Origin: Jacaranda mimosifolia
Lineage: Eukaryota > Streptophyta > Magnoliopsida > Lamiales > Bignoniaceae
DNA: 64,000 nt
Direction of reading: 5' to 3'
NCBI GenBank assembly: GCA_018894105.1
Contig: CM032131.1
Span: 6,288,501 to 6,352,500, forward strand
Shown here: piece after piece, positions 23,967 through 36,665 of the stretch
Position numbering within the stretch: position 1 is the first letter of the stretch
Layout: every line of letters starts with the position of its first letter
The notes under the pieces: generated by a model
The model's database searches: none
Told to the model about the DNA's origin: nothing
What the model saw: only the letters and a program-made list of their open reading frames with translations
Program-made: the position numbers and the translations under genes

Positions 23967-24307
23967 TGATATGACTAAAATTGGATTTAAGGGTAATTTG
24001 GTAAATTAAGTAAAAATAATAAATAGATCTTAAAATTAAATAACCAAGTAAATAGGCTAAAGAGCCTAAAAGACAAGCCAAACCTGTAAAGAGGACAGAA
24101 AAATCCCAATGGATTTAAGCTTATCAAGACTAAAATCTAAAGTACCACATCCTAGATAGAAACAGGACAAGAAAAATCAATTATAGAATTTCTTTGAATG
24201 GAAGAACTCTCATGAAAAGTAGATTTCTCTATGCACATTCTCGAAAAGACAAATAGACACTCTGTTATTTTTCAAAAAAGACCTCGCTCCACTTTTAAAC
24301 AGCACCA
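23967..24307 (+). repeat. 5' LTR of the gypsy element
   Basis: Aligns throughout with 39851-40187 (for example AAAGAGGACAGAAAAATCC against AAAGAGGACACAAAAATCC). Begins TGATATGACTAAAATTGG and ends AAACAGCACCA. Confidence 0.85.
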
Positions 24308-24325
24308 TTTTTGTGCCATCAGTGG
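24308..24325 (+). promoter_or_regulatory. Degenerate gypsy primer binding site
   Basis: TTTTTGTGCCATCAGTGG directly follows the 5' LTR and resembles the TTTGGCGCCGTCTGTGGG primer site common in Tat-type gypsy elements, with several substitutions. Confidence 0.5.
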
Positions 24326-24529
24326 AAAACTCAAAGGAAGAAAAAGATATGTTTGAAGATGCAGGAGAGATCTATAACGAGAACTACCAACACTTGTGCG
24401 ACCTCCCAACAGGAAAGGAGGACTGATAACCATCAAGGCACTGATTCGCTATAAGGAAGGAGGATGTCGATGAAAGAAGCCATGCACTTGTTAAGAATCA
24501 AAGAAGGAAGAAGAAAGCTGAGGAACGAG

Positions 24530-27470
24530 AATTTGGAATGCATGAGGAGCTCAAGATTGTGGTGATCTACCCTGGAGATTCTTTGAGAACTACTAAGATC
24601 AAAGACATCCGTGACCCCAACTTTGAGGAAGAGCTAATGTGCTTCTTAAGAGACAATTGCAACTTGTTTGCCTGGAGTGTGATAGACCTGTTCCCTAGAT
24701 ATCATTATGCACAACCTTAGAGTGGACCTAAATATACGACCAGTGCAGTAGAAAAGAAAAAACTTGGAAGCAAAGCATAACTAAGTAATCAAGGAGAAGG
24801 TGAACAATCTACTACTAGCAAAGTATATTTGACTAGTTCAATACCCAGAGTGGCTAGCTAATGTGGTGTTGGTACTTAAGCCTACTGGGAAATGAAAAAT
24901 GTGTATTAGGATCAACTTCACCATTCTTAACAAGGTCTACCCAAAAGTCCCATTCCCGCTTCCCTGCATCAACGCCTTAATGGATTCCACAAAGAAGTGC
25001 GAAATGCTAAGCTTCTGGATTCTTATCAAGGTTACAACCAAATTTGATTGGCCCCTAATGAACAAGAGAAGATAAAATTCATAACTATGCCTGGAATTTA
25101 TTACTACAATGTGATGCCATTCGGACTTAAGAAGGTGGGTGCAACTTACCAAAGGCTGGTCAACCATATGTTTGAAGGGATGATTGGAAGAAACATAGAA
25201 GTCTACATTAATGACATGCTGGTCAAAATTTATGAGCAGTAAAATCATCTCCAAGACTTGGGAGAGTGCTTCAACATGTTGAGAGATTCAACTTATGACT
25301 CAACTCGGCTAAGTGCGCCTTTGGAGTTTCCTAGGATACATGGTGTCTAGGTGTGGGATCGAGGCCAACCCCAAGAAATAAGGCAGCATTGAATTAAAGA
25401 GGTAGATGTGCTGGCAAGGTATTAGCTATACTAAATTGCTTCATCTCCCAATCTACTGAGAAGAAACTACCCTTCTTCAAAATACTATGAAGACCTAAAG
25501 CTTTCGAGTGGACCAGTGAGTCTGAAAGATCCTTCTCATAGCTAAATGACTACTTGACATTAATGTTGTTGCTGAGGAAGCCAAGGATGGGCGAGACCCT
25601 ATACATGTATTTAGGCATAATAGATGTTGCAATCAGAGCGGCCCTGGTGCATAAGTAAGAAACAGAAAACCAACATGTGTATTAGATCAGTCATCTACTG
25701 TAAGGTCCTATAACAAGATATACCCCCATTGAGAAACTAGCCTTGGCAGTAGTGATGGTTGCCTGGAAACTGCGACCATACTTCCAGACTCACTTAATTG
25801 TGGCACTAACCAACAATCCTCTAAAAAAAATATTTAGCAGCCCTATGGCTTCAGGAAGACTTGTCGAATGGGAGTGGGAGCTAAGTCAATATAATATTGA
25901 ATATTACATTTGACTTGCTACTAAAGCGCAAATCTTAGTAGATTTTCTGGTATAAGGAGTTGGAATAGATGTGGAAAGCTCTTTCCCTACTTGGATCCTT
26001 TACATTAATGGGTCACCTACAGGAATGGGCAGCAGAGCAAGAGTAGTCTTGAAAAGCTCCCATGCTGAAAAAATGGAATATTCATTGAAGCTCACATTTT
26101 CCACCTCGAACAATAAAGTGAAATATGAAGCACTGATCATAGGAATGAAGTTATTCCATGCAGTCGAGGTGCAATACTTGGCCACCAATAATGACTCCCA
26201 ACTTGTTGTGAGCTAGGTTACTGGAAACTATGATGCCAAAGAAGATAGCATGGTTGGATACCTAAATTGTGTCAAGGCAATATAGTGGATGTTCAAAAAG
26301 TTCCCACTTATGCAAACTCCCTATGAGGAAAAAGAAAATGTTGATCAATTAGCTAAACTCACCAGCTCGATGACCACCATAAAAAGTAGACAAATTACAT
26401 TCTTAACTTTAGATGCAATGGAACAACAACCCCTCAGAGAAGAAAATGAGCATAATGTCGAGATAATGGACATTGATGTTAGTAGTGACAAATGAATGAC
26501 TCCTAATGTAGAGTACTTGCATGATGGAGTTTTACTAGGGATTCAAATGAGGTGTGCCAAGTAAAGATGCATATGATTTTATCTTGATGGATGGAGACTT
26601 GTACAAGGGTACGCGGCTTTTCACAGCCTTACTTGAAGTGCCTATTGCCTAAAAAGGTGGAATATGTACTTAGGGAGATCTATGAAGATTTATGTAGGAA
26701 CTACTTGGAATCTAAGTCGCTGGCATCCAAGACCTTGTGATGTCGATACTTTTGGTTGACCATGCTGAATGACACCCAAGCTCTGGTGAGAAACTGTAAA
26801 CCTTTCTAAGATCATGTTGTCTTGAATCACCAGCCTAATGCCCTCCTACAACCCATCAGCAACCCATATCCCTTTGCTCAATTAAGGATGGACATTATAG
26901 GGCCATTCCCTCAAACCTTAGGTCAATGGGAGCTCCTAGCCATGGTAGTAGATTACTTCTCCAAATGGGTAGAAGCAGAACCATTAGCTCGAGTATTTGA
27001 GAAAGAAATGATAATGGTTTCTATGTAGAAACATTATCTAAAGATTTAGAATACCTCGAGTATTAGTCTCCGACAACAATTCATGGGAGCAAAGCTTAGA
27101 GAATGGTGTCAGGAGTTCTCCATCAAATAATTCTTCACGTTAATCACCAACCCCAGAGCCATTAGGTAAGTGAAAGTTTTTAGTAGAACTATGTTACAAC
27201 ACCTTAAAGTGTGCCTTAGGGAAGTGAGAGGAGCGTAGGTGGATGAACTCCCCTCAGTGTTGTTAGTATATAGAACTACCTTGCGAACATCTACTGATGA
27301 ATCCTCTTCCAACCTAGTGTACGGGATAGAAGCAGCCACTTCAACAGAAGTTGGAAAAGGTAGCTGGAGAATAAAAAATTACAAAGCCACCACAGACTCA
27401 AAGGAGTTATGGACTAATCTCGACTACTTCCTAGAATAAAGGAAGTGGTGCACATCCGCACTTAAAGGTA
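24530..27470 (+). pseudogene. Gypsy pol relic (RT, RNase H, archaeal-type RNase H, integrase)
   Basis: The pre-RT segment at 24538-24720 ends FLRDNCNLFAWS. RT follows at about 24770-25350: YPEWLANVVLVLKPTGK, then MPFGLKKVGATYQRLVNHMF. The catalytic box is YIND (25204-25215) instead of Y.DD. The first RNase H is at about 25650-25950 (PIEKLALAVVMVAWKLRPYF, ASGRLVEWEWELS). The second RNase H is at 25985-26290 (LYINGSPTGMGS, KVKYEALIIGMKLFHA, NDSQLVVS). Integrase is at 26780-27460 (LRMDIIGPFPQ, VVDYFSKWVEAEPLA, YRTTLRTSTDESSSNLVYG). In-frame stops and frameshifts separate nearly every block. Gag and protease are not found upstream. Confidence 0.87.
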
Positions 27471-28750
27471 TGAAGAAAGAATAGCTAAGGTTTACAATAC
27501 CAAAGTGTGCCTAAGTCTCCAAGTAGGGCCATGGTAATGATAAGGGCAGAACATCAGGACCCATCAACAACTTGATGACAAATGGGAAGGCCTTTGTAAG
27601 GTATTGAGACCGTTAACCCAAGAGTATACAGGCTATAGATGATGAGGGCCTGAGAGGTACATAGGACTTGGAATTCTCACTTGATGTGTAATGAATATCA
27701 TCCGTATAACTTTAATTCACCACCTATAGTGCCACTTGAGTAATATTTACTTTTCCCAACTTAACTTTTGAATTTGCTTATTTGCTATAAACTTCATTCG
27801 TGAATACTCTTTTTTCTACTTTTGGCTTCTACTTAGATTAATCCACAATCTTTTATACTCTTCATAACGCACCTCCTATTCTATGACTTTGAACATTACA
27901 ACATTTTGAAAGAGTATTTAGAAAATAGCTTTCAGACATAAATAAACTATAAGGCTTTTCAAGGAGTATGAAGAGTACGTGACAGTTATTAGGCATAATC
28001 CCACTATAAAAGCCCCCTTGAGGTACATGGTAGCCGATGTAATCTAACTATTTACCTCCGGGGTGGTACATGGCAGTCACCTTGTAAAGAATCCCACTAT
28101 CGGCTCCTATTGGGAATATATGTTACCCTCTAAAAAACTTACTATCGGCTTCCTTAGGGAGTACATAGAAACCACTCTAAAGATACTCGCTAAGGAACAA
28201 TTTGGAAGATGCCTGCAACATTAAGCAAAGGAAGCCTACCTTGAATACTCATTAATAGGAGAGTGGCAACATCTCAATAGTTTAACAAATATTCAAAGAA
28301 AAATCTCTAAGTTCGGTAACTCTATACGTCACCGCACACTTTCTGAAAAGCTACTTAGGAGATCCATGAACATGCCTGTTCTCATCTCGATACTTAGCTC
28401 TGCTCAACTGAGCGAAGAATTAACCTTCCTCCCTTGAAGGACTTTGCTTTACACAAGGTCGACCAAAGCCAACATGAGCTGGGCTCCACATTTCCCCAAG
28501 AAAGCTTTATCACATTTTACACTCATAGTCACTTCAACTTCGTAAATATGCTAAAGTGCCCATGGTACTTTATTAATTAAAATTCTTTAAGTCCTCAAGG
28601 GACTCCTGAAGGCATTGTGCAATTAGTGAATTTAATAAAGGGAAACGTAAATAAGAACAATTAAGGATGAGAAAAGATACTGTAACATCAATTGCTCAAA
28701 ATGGAGCCTAGCTATCTAGTGGGCACCCTAGCGTTGGGTACCCGTGAGCG
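27471..28750 (+). other. Gypsy 3' non-coding region, first part
   Basis: Follows the integrase. Contains the minisatellite at 27970-28190 and otherwise no recognised gene. Interrupted at 28751-28755 by the copia insertion and continues at 38644. Confidence 0.65.
27970..28190 (+). repeat. Degenerate minisatellite in the gypsy 3' region
   Basis: Five imperfect units of about 43-50 bp, recognisable by a recurring GTACA-like core at 27976, 28023, 28066, 28116 and 28161, preceded by GGG/GAG and in several units followed by CCCACTATCGGCT-like sequence. Tandem repeats between integrase and 3' LTR are known in Tat/Ogre-type gypsy elements. Confidence 0.6.
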
Positions 28751-28755
28751 CCCCA

Positions 28756-30923
28756 TGTTATCCCACAAGCTAATTATATTGGCGTGTAAAACTACTCCTT
28801 TTGTGATACAATCTTGATTGAATAATATTCTTATTAATAGCCATATTCGTCTTATGCCTTTTATACTTCACTAGCATTTGGTTGAAGCCCCTAAATTGTA
28901 CAAGACTATGGGACTTTGTCACACATATGATGGAGATCATGAAATAAGTCTCTATGGTCATGATTTTTAAGTATTCCAAGTCATAGAATCTTATGAGATG
29001 GGGCATCTAAGATTCAGATAGACTTGCACTAACGATGCATATTCCAAGGGATTGGATATTGCTTTGTTTCATGAGCAATCTATGTAAGACATAGATGCAT
29101 GTTAGTGTGTGTTTGTTAGAGATCCAGTTCATTGAAGACCCGCCTAAAGAATCCATTAGATAGCCGTAGTGGTAAGTTGGTTGTGGCAAGTTCTCAAGCT
29201 TATGATAGTGCATATAACTAGTCCTTGGACCAGAGGATCCATAGTAATCTTCTATTTAGGTCCTTATGCTTTGATTTTTCCCCGACCACGTAGTGGGTCA
29301 TACGGGGTTGATATTGGGCATAGGATATTTAAGTATAGAGATTTGTAAGATTCAAGATGCAATCCATCTCCTTCTTATTGTGAAGAACGAGTACATCTTC
29401 TATGTATTCTATAATGATCGATTTCAGAAATCCTTGTGTAAGGTGGTATGATAATACAGAAAAGGTGTTTTCGAAAGTTGAGGTCATGAAATAGAAGTGA
29501 ACATTGAATATAGAGATATAATTAATAAGGTTATTAGGGAACTGAGAAATATCTTATCCTAGGCCTTTTTTGGTAGATAGGAGACTGAAGAACCTTATTT
29601 GCATGGTAAGTGTAAGCCATAATGGTTCATCAAGACATAATTCATTTATCTGATTAGTTGGGCTCTATGGACTTGTTGCTAGACATCAACTATGGAGATT
29701 GTGTACTCTTCAATTAATAGAGATTAATTAAAAGAGTTACTGGTTTAAAGGAGTTGAAACTAATGTGATTATTTCAATATTTAAAATATCACAATGAGTT
29801 GTGAGCCCATGTCCAATGAATGGATGAACCAAATGGGTCACATACAAAAGCCTAAGGAAGCTCTTATTTGATAGGAAAAAATTTCTAGGAGTTGGAAAAT
29901 TCAAGCCTAGGCATTTTGGAGAGAGAAACTGATTGACTATTCTAATTAGCTATTTTTGGCTTGATTAATTTAAGTATTAAATGAATCAAAATAATTGAAA
30001 GAGTTAAATTAGGCCAATCAATTAATGTGTTAATTTAATTGGTGCCATATGAAAATTAACTAGTCAAATAAACTTAAGGAGTTAACTCTAATTAACTTAA
30101 AGAGTTAAGTTAAAGTAATTAAATTAAAGAGTTAATTTAATTAAATTGAGAATTTGAACCATTTGAATTTACAAGGTGGCATTTTCATTAGAGAAAGAAA
30201 ATGCAAACGCAAATGAAATTCAAATGCAAAATGCAAATGAAATTCAAATGCACTTGTAAGTTGGCAAGTTGGCCAACTAGCATGAAAGGTATGATGCAAG
30301 CTAGCATCCCTTTCTATATAAAGTCCATGTGGCCGGCCACCTAAAGGGTAGTTGGCAATCCTCACATTTTCCCTCCAAGTTTGATATAATTCATATGTTG
30401 AATAATCACACAAAATCCACTCCTCTTTCTTTCCTCCAAAACTGCCACTCCTCACCTTCTTCCTTTTTTGTTTTACCACAAGTACGGTTGAATTAGAGCT
30501 TACCTAAGGTGTTTGGACTTGTTCATTAAAGGTCCTGCAGTAGAGGACCTAGAAAAATATTTCGTGTATCATTCATTGCACCCGTTTTTGGGAAGCATCA
30601 TTTGGCGGCCAAAGAGTTTCTGATTCCTGTGAATTTTGGCCAAATTTTCAGTCACTTGGTGATGGTGAGATCTTCCATTTTGGTTTATTTTTGGAGCATT
30701 GGAAGGGGAGCGTTTGATTCCAACCATTGGAGCTAGTTGATCTTTCAAGAAAAGAGTTTTTGGAGTAATCTTCTCAATTCCTTTGTTTCTAATTACAGAG
30801 GTAAATTTTCTACCGTCAAATCCTTATTGAGAGCATGATTTTGATCCTTGGGATGGTATGATTGGTTATTATTTTTCCTATTTTGGTTTTAATATTTAGC
30901 TCCCAATCCATCTCTATCTTTCA
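28756..30923 (+). repeat. 5' LTR of Copia-3
   Basis: 2168 bp, from TGTTATCCCACAAGC (about 10 bp lost after the initial TGTT) to ATCTTTCA. TATA motif CTATATAAAG at 30314-30323. Confidence 0.88.
30314..30323 (+). promoter_or_regulatory. TATA box of the Copia-3 5' LTR
   Basis: CTATATAAAG, in the position shared by all LTR copies in the window. It would have driven the genomic RNA of this element. Confidence 0.6.
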
Positions 30924-30925
30924 TA

Positions 30926-30938
30926 TGGTATTGAAGCC
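30926..30938 (+). promoter_or_regulatory. Primer binding site, Copia-3
   Basis: TGGTATTGAAGCC, two mismatches from the initiator-Met tRNA complement, 2 nt after the LTR. Confidence 0.8.
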
Positions 30939-32889
30939 ATTTTCATGCTTAAATTTGGATTTTAGTGAATTGATTCATGTGATGAATTAATTCTAGATCT
31001 CCTAGCAATTGATGAATTTGAGTGTTTGGATGGTTTTGCATGTGGCTTTATATGTGTTGAATTGAAATATGTCAATATGTGTGTAAGTATTATTTCATAA
31101 GTTGGCATGGTTTTGATTCAAGTCTTATGATGTTAAATGTTGATTTTGCATTGGATGATGTTATATGTTGATATAACATGTTGATTATAGCTTTAAAGTG
31201 TTTTGGCTAGTTTTGGATCCAATTTGATTGAGTTAGCTAGAGATTTTTAAAGAACGTTGATTCTTACTTAGACTTAATTTTTTAACTATGTTTGAGCATT
31301 TGAATTTCTAATTTTAAAGGTGTTTGAAATTTGGAGATTTTTTATAAATTATGTGAATTAATTTTATGGAGGTGTCCATGGATTTTTCAAAAACAAAAGA
31401 ACGCTCAAAATAGCTTTGACTCAAACCTAGGTGGCTAAGGGTAGACTACAACCCAGGCTGCCAGGCGTTGGTCGAGCAGCGGGCACACCCACAGCTGCGC
31501 AGGCTGGTTGTGCTACCTAAGGGAGAGTCTTGAGGCTCATTTGTGATATTTTTGTGTTAAAAAATCTTTTAATTCATACAACTTAGATGCAAAAAGGTTA
31601 TGGAGTGTTCAAAATTATGTTGGGCATTTTTACTTGCTTTTAAAATCAAGTTCAAGTTAATCTTCAATTTGGTACAAAAATGAGATGCATAAAGAGTTAT
31701 GCTTATTTTTGCTTATTAATTAATTGTTTATGAGATAAGCATTTAATGGGTGGAATTGAATGTCAATTCTAGATTATTGTTCATTTAATTGTTGAGTAGA
31801 TGATGGATGAATAGGGATGAACATGAGCCTTTAAATTGGTTTTAATTATTTCAAAGTTATTTGAAAAGGGTTGTATTAAATAGGGATTTGCATGTCTCTT
31901 GATTTTCTACCTTGTAAATGTTATGAGAGTAGAACTCTAGGAGTGAGGATTTCTTTTCTCTTGTAAATGTTTGAGATAAAGAAAGCCAAGAGCATTAAGG
32001 AGGCTTGAAGACCCATAAATGTATAGGATACATTTATGTAATAGATATAATTTAATCAACCCACTTAAAATCAACTAAGTAGTGCACATATGGCTCTAAG
32101 TGCACTATTTGTTTAAGGCTCATGGTCATCCCACCCTAGGAGCATGCTAGGCGCATTTACTTATTTATACTTTTCTTTATCCTATTGATGTATGAGATGC
32201 ATGGTTAGGATATAGAAAACCTAAATAAGATACCATAATATTGATGAAATCTTTCAAAGCAAGAAAAAACCTCAACTTAGAAGAGTCTAAGTTTTCTAAA
32301 ATATTAAGTCAAATTGGATACAAATTAAAACTCTTTTTAATTAATCCAAGCCTTCTACCAATAGGAGGTGACATGAGATGCTACCCTAATTTAGTGTTGG
32401 CTCACAAGTTGTGGAACACTTTATTAGTGGAAAGTTATGCTCACTTGTCGGTAATATGATGCACTTTAATTTAAAACTTACTATGGCATTGGCTCACGAG
32501 TCGCGGAATATCTTGGTGGAGTTTGTAATTAAAGATTGATTGGTAGGTACAACTTAACACCTAATTGTGGATTTTGTAGAGTCATGGGTCAACATGAAAA
32601 GTGAGGCAAAACATATTAAGGGTTGTATAGAGATGCAATTAGCAAAAGTTGCTTACCTTAGGATTGTTTGTGGATGTCTCATAAGTTGTAGATCCACAAA
32701 TGATGCCTTTTGGACCTTGATTCTCACTAGAAAAAGTGATTTCTTGAATTTCTTATGGGGAGTGCAGAATTTGATAAAATAGTGAGAGAAAAATATGCTT
32801 GAAAGTCCATAAATATGTTTTCTAATATCAAATTCAATCACATGCTGATATTCTCTTTTTTGCCTTTGTAGATTTGTAGACTCTCAAAT
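30939..32889 (+). other. Copia-3 leader with GC-rich island
   Basis: About 1.95 kb without a conserved open frame. It shares blocks with the leaders of Copia-1 and Copia-4. At 31425-31530 a GC-rich island (GGCTGCCAGGCG, GAGCAGCGGGCACACCC, CAGCTGCGCAGGCTGG) corresponds in position and wording to the island at 9630-9740 in Copia-1. Open frames at 32241-32459 and 32567-32782 do not show Gag-like residues. Confidence 0.65.
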
Positions 32890-33540
32890 ATGGCCAAAAA
32901 TCCACTAAGCATCATATTGGAATCTAATAAACTTACCAGGCTGAATTACCATGATTGGCTTCAAAATCTCAAAATCATTCTAGACTCTGAGAAACGGACC
33001 CATGTCCTAACTTAAATCTGCCAGACACCATAGGTGAGGATGCCGATCAAGAGGCACATGAAATGTTCACTAAATGGGCAGAGGATGACCTCCAATCCTG
33101 TTGCCTCATGATGGCCTCCATGTGCAATATGCTTCAAAAATCTCATGAGCACATGAAGAATGCTTTCAAGATTTATCTACACCTACAAGAGTTGTATGGT
33201 GTACAAATGAGACATGAAAGACACATGTACTGTAAGGAGCTCTTTCAGACTAGGATGATGAAGGGGTCAAGTGTCCATGATCATGGGCTTAAAATGATTA
33301 GGCTTATTGAAAAACTAGCTACTTTAGAAGTAGTCATGGACAATAACCTCTATATGGATTTGATCCTACAATCTTTGCCTAGCTCTTTTGACTAATTCAT
33401 GTTGAACTTTAATATGTCCAAATAGAAAGTCATGATCAATGAATTGGTCAATATGTTGGTGACGGCCAAGTCGACTATGAAAAAGGACAAACCATTAAAT
33501 CTTATTTCCTTCTCTAAGTTTTGAAGGGAAAGGAAGCATT
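32890..33540 (+). pseudogene. Copia-3 gag relic
   Basis: Begins MAKNPLSIILESNKLTRLNY at 32890, then DWLQNLKIILDSEK, and meets a stop after THVLT. It continues in the 33063-33395 frame with HMKNAFKIYLHLQELYG and GSSVHDHGLKMIRLIEKL. This is the same Gag as at 8257 and 54812. Stops and frameshifts abolish function. Confidence 0.87.
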
Positions 33541-36500
33541 AAAACTATCAGGTAGGGTAAAGAAAAATAAAGAGGATAAGAAAGATGCCACTCGTATCTA
33601 CTATTGTAAGGCGTGCCATTGGAAGTAGAATTGCAAGGACTATCTTGTAACCCTTGGGAAGGGTATGTATTTTATTGAAGTATACTTAACAACCAATTCT
33701 TTCTTATGGGTATTTGATACTACATATGGTTCTCACCTTTGTAATTCGTTACAGGGGATGGAAAGAAGAAGGAGTCTAAGTGATGAGGATTTGATCTTAC
33801 GCCTTGGCAATGGAGCAAGAGTTGCGTCCAAAGTTGAAGGTGCTATGAAGTTAGACTTAGGGAACTCCTTTATTGTATTAGATCCTTGTGACTATGTACC
33901 AAATCTTGTTAAAAATATTATTTCAATTCCAATTTTGGATAGCGAAGGATTTGATTTTTCAATATCAAATGGGAAATTGAAAGCAATAAAGAATGGTTCT
34001 TTAGTTGCAATGGGTACACTAAGTACTGGATTATACATTTTGGATTTCCAACCATCACTGATACACATTCAACCAAGTAATAGAAAATCAGATAACCAAG
34101 ATAGTGTCACTTTGTGACATGCAAGACTTAGAAATATTTTCAAAAATAGGATGAACAAGATAGAGACCCTTGAAATATTAAATATTAGTGGTATAGAGGA
34201 TCTTCCTACTTGTGGATCTTGTTTGAAGAGAAAAATGACTATGGATCCTTTTGTAGGACAAAAGCGAAGCATAAATCCTTTGGATTTGATCCATACAGAC
34301 GTATGTGGACTACTAAGAGTTAGTGCTAAAAGAGGCTATTCTTCATTACTTTCACTAATGATCGTACTCGGTTTGAACATATGTATCTTATGAAGTACAA
34401 ATTTGAAGATTTTGAAAAGTTCAAAGAGTATAGAAATGAAGTAGAAAAGCAATAAGGACTTAATATTAAAGCTCTTCAATCGGATCGAGGAAGGGAATAC
34501 TTAAATACTCAATTCTTGGATTATCTAAAAGATAATGGAATTTTCTCACAGTAGACTTCACACGGCACACCCTTAACATAGTGGGAGTAGCCGAGAGAAG
34601 AAATCGTACCTTATTGGACATGATACATTTCATGATGAGCTTCACTGATGTCCCTATATCCTTTTCGGTGCCAAAGACACTACATGAGATATGGTATAGC
34701 AAAGCACCATTTTACTCTTATTTAAGAGTTTAGGGGTCTCCCGCGTACTTTAAAAGATTAGTGGGAGACAAGGTAGATGTGAGATCCACTTTGTGCAAGT
34801 TTGTGGGATACCTAAAAGAGTCTTTGGGCTATTATTTCTATGATCCCTCAGAACAAAATGTGTTTGTTTCAAGGAACGCCACCTTTTTGGAAAAGGAATT
34901 TTTATTGGATAAAAAAGGCGTTGTCGTTGAACTTGATGAAGTTCAAGATGATCATATCATTGCACAAATGGTTGAAATAGTAGGGCATCACGAGTCTAAT
35001 ACACAATCTCTAAGAAGGTCGGGCTGAATTAAAAAGCAACCTAAAAGGTTCAGCTTCCTTTATGAAATAGGTCAAGCGAATAGTGATCTGAAGACCTATG
35101 AGGAAGCTATGTTGGACATAAATTCAGGATATTAGCTTAAGGCCATGAAATTTGAAATGGACTTCATGGACTCCAACAAAGTATGAACTTTGGTAGATCC
35201 ACCAGAGGGTATAGTACGCGTTGATTGCAAGTGGATTTACAAGCGAAAGCTAGGATTCGATAGAGAGGTGACAGCCTTTAAGACTAGACTAATAGCAAAA
35301 GATTAAACTCAAAGACTTGACATTAATTTTGAGGAGACCTCGTCGGTCTCTATGCTTAAGGCCATTAGGATTATGCTTGCCATAGCCATTTTCTACGACT
35401 GTGAGATATGGAAAATGGATGTGAAGAATGTTTTTCTCAATGGAAACATTGAAGAATAAATCTATATGGAGCAACCATAAGGTTTTATATCCAAATGGAG
35501 CAAGCAAAATGTTTGCAAACTCCAAAAATCCATTTATGGACTAAAGCAAGCATCCCAAAGTTGGAACATACGTTTTGATAAGACAATAAAATCATTTGGC
35601 TTTGTCAAAAATGTGTATGAGCCCTGTGTGTATAAAAAGACTAGTAGAAGTTTGATATAGTTTATTGTACTTTATGTCAATAACATTCTTCTCATTCCTG
35701 AAGGGTTAGAGTGTACTAAAGTATGGTTATTTTTGCAATTCTCTATAAAAGATTTGGGAGAAGCATCCTACGGATTGGGAAAACAGATCTATAGAGATAT
35801 GTCAAAGAGGATGTTGGGGCTCTCCCAACCACATACATTGACAAAATATTAAAGAGGTTTAGTATGGAAGAATCCAAGAAGGGATTTCTTCTTATGGGAC
35901 ATGGTTTTTGTCTCTCCAAGTCTATGGCCTCCAATACTAAAGACGAGAGAGATAGAATGTCCCACATACCTTATGCATCTGCGATTGGGAGCATAATATA
36001 TGCCGTTCAATGTACTAAACTAGATGTAGCACACACTCTAAATGTTACAAGCTACTTTCAATCCAACCCCAATGAGAGTCACTATAAGGCCATAAAAGCT
36101 ATCCTTAAGTAGTACTTGAGAATAACTAAGGATTTGATTTTGGTTTACGGCAATGGAAAATTGAAACTTGAAGGGTTTTTGAATTCTAGTTTTCAATCCG
36201 ATGAAGATGACCTTAAATCCGCTTCTGGATTTATATTTTACCTCAATGGTGGTGCGGTGAGTTGAAAAAGTTCAAATAGGACACCATGGCCGATTTAACC
36301 ATCGAGATGGAATATACTGTGGCTTCAAAAATTACAAAGAAAGGTATTTGGATGAAAAACTTCATCCAAGAGTTGGATATAATGTCCAGCATTGCTGAGC
36401 CAGTTGTTGTCTTTAGTGACAACGATGGAGTAGTTGCACAAGCAAAAGAGTCAAGATCTCATCAATGATCCAAGCACATTTTGAGGCGTTATCACTTGAT

Positions 36501-36650
36501 GTATGAGATCATTGATAGGGGCAATATCTGAGTGGTGAGGGTAGCCACAGAAAAGAATATAGCATATCTGCTGACTAAACCCCTAATACGAAAGGTCTTT
36601 GAAGGACATGTTGAGAAGATGGACCTTAAGACTACAGGCAATTTGCTTCA
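33541..36650 (+). pseudogene. Copia-3 pol relic
   Basis: A degenerate zinc knuckle (YYCKACHWK, stop, NCKDYL; about 33598) is followed by a protease-like stretch FDTTYGSHLC in which DTG has become DTT. The GAG-pre-integrase part has LPTCGSCLKRKMTMDPFVGQ, then LDLIHTDVCGLLRVS (34190-34330). Integrase relics continue to about 34740. RT at about 35160-35800 includes EIWKMDVKNVFLNGNIEE and a mutated catalytic box YVNN (35673-35684). RNase H at 36140-36480 has FQSDEDDLKSASGFIFYLNG and TIEMEYTVASKITKKG. It ends near NIAYLLTKPLIRKVFEGHVE before the polypurine tract. Many stops. Confidence 0.88.
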
Positions 36651-36654
36651 GGGT

Positions 36655-36665
36655 AAGTGGGAGAT
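36655..36665 (+). promoter_or_regulatory. Polypurine tract, Copia-3
   Basis: AAGTGGGAGAT immediately before the 3' LTR; the identical string precedes the 3' LTR of Copia-4 (51090-51100, minus strand). It primes plus-strand DNA synthesis. Confidence 0.8.

Noticed and set aside
25048..25242. Short functional RT-like gene
   Set aside because: It is one open fragment of the broken gypsy RT; catalytic YIND and surrounding stops exclude function.
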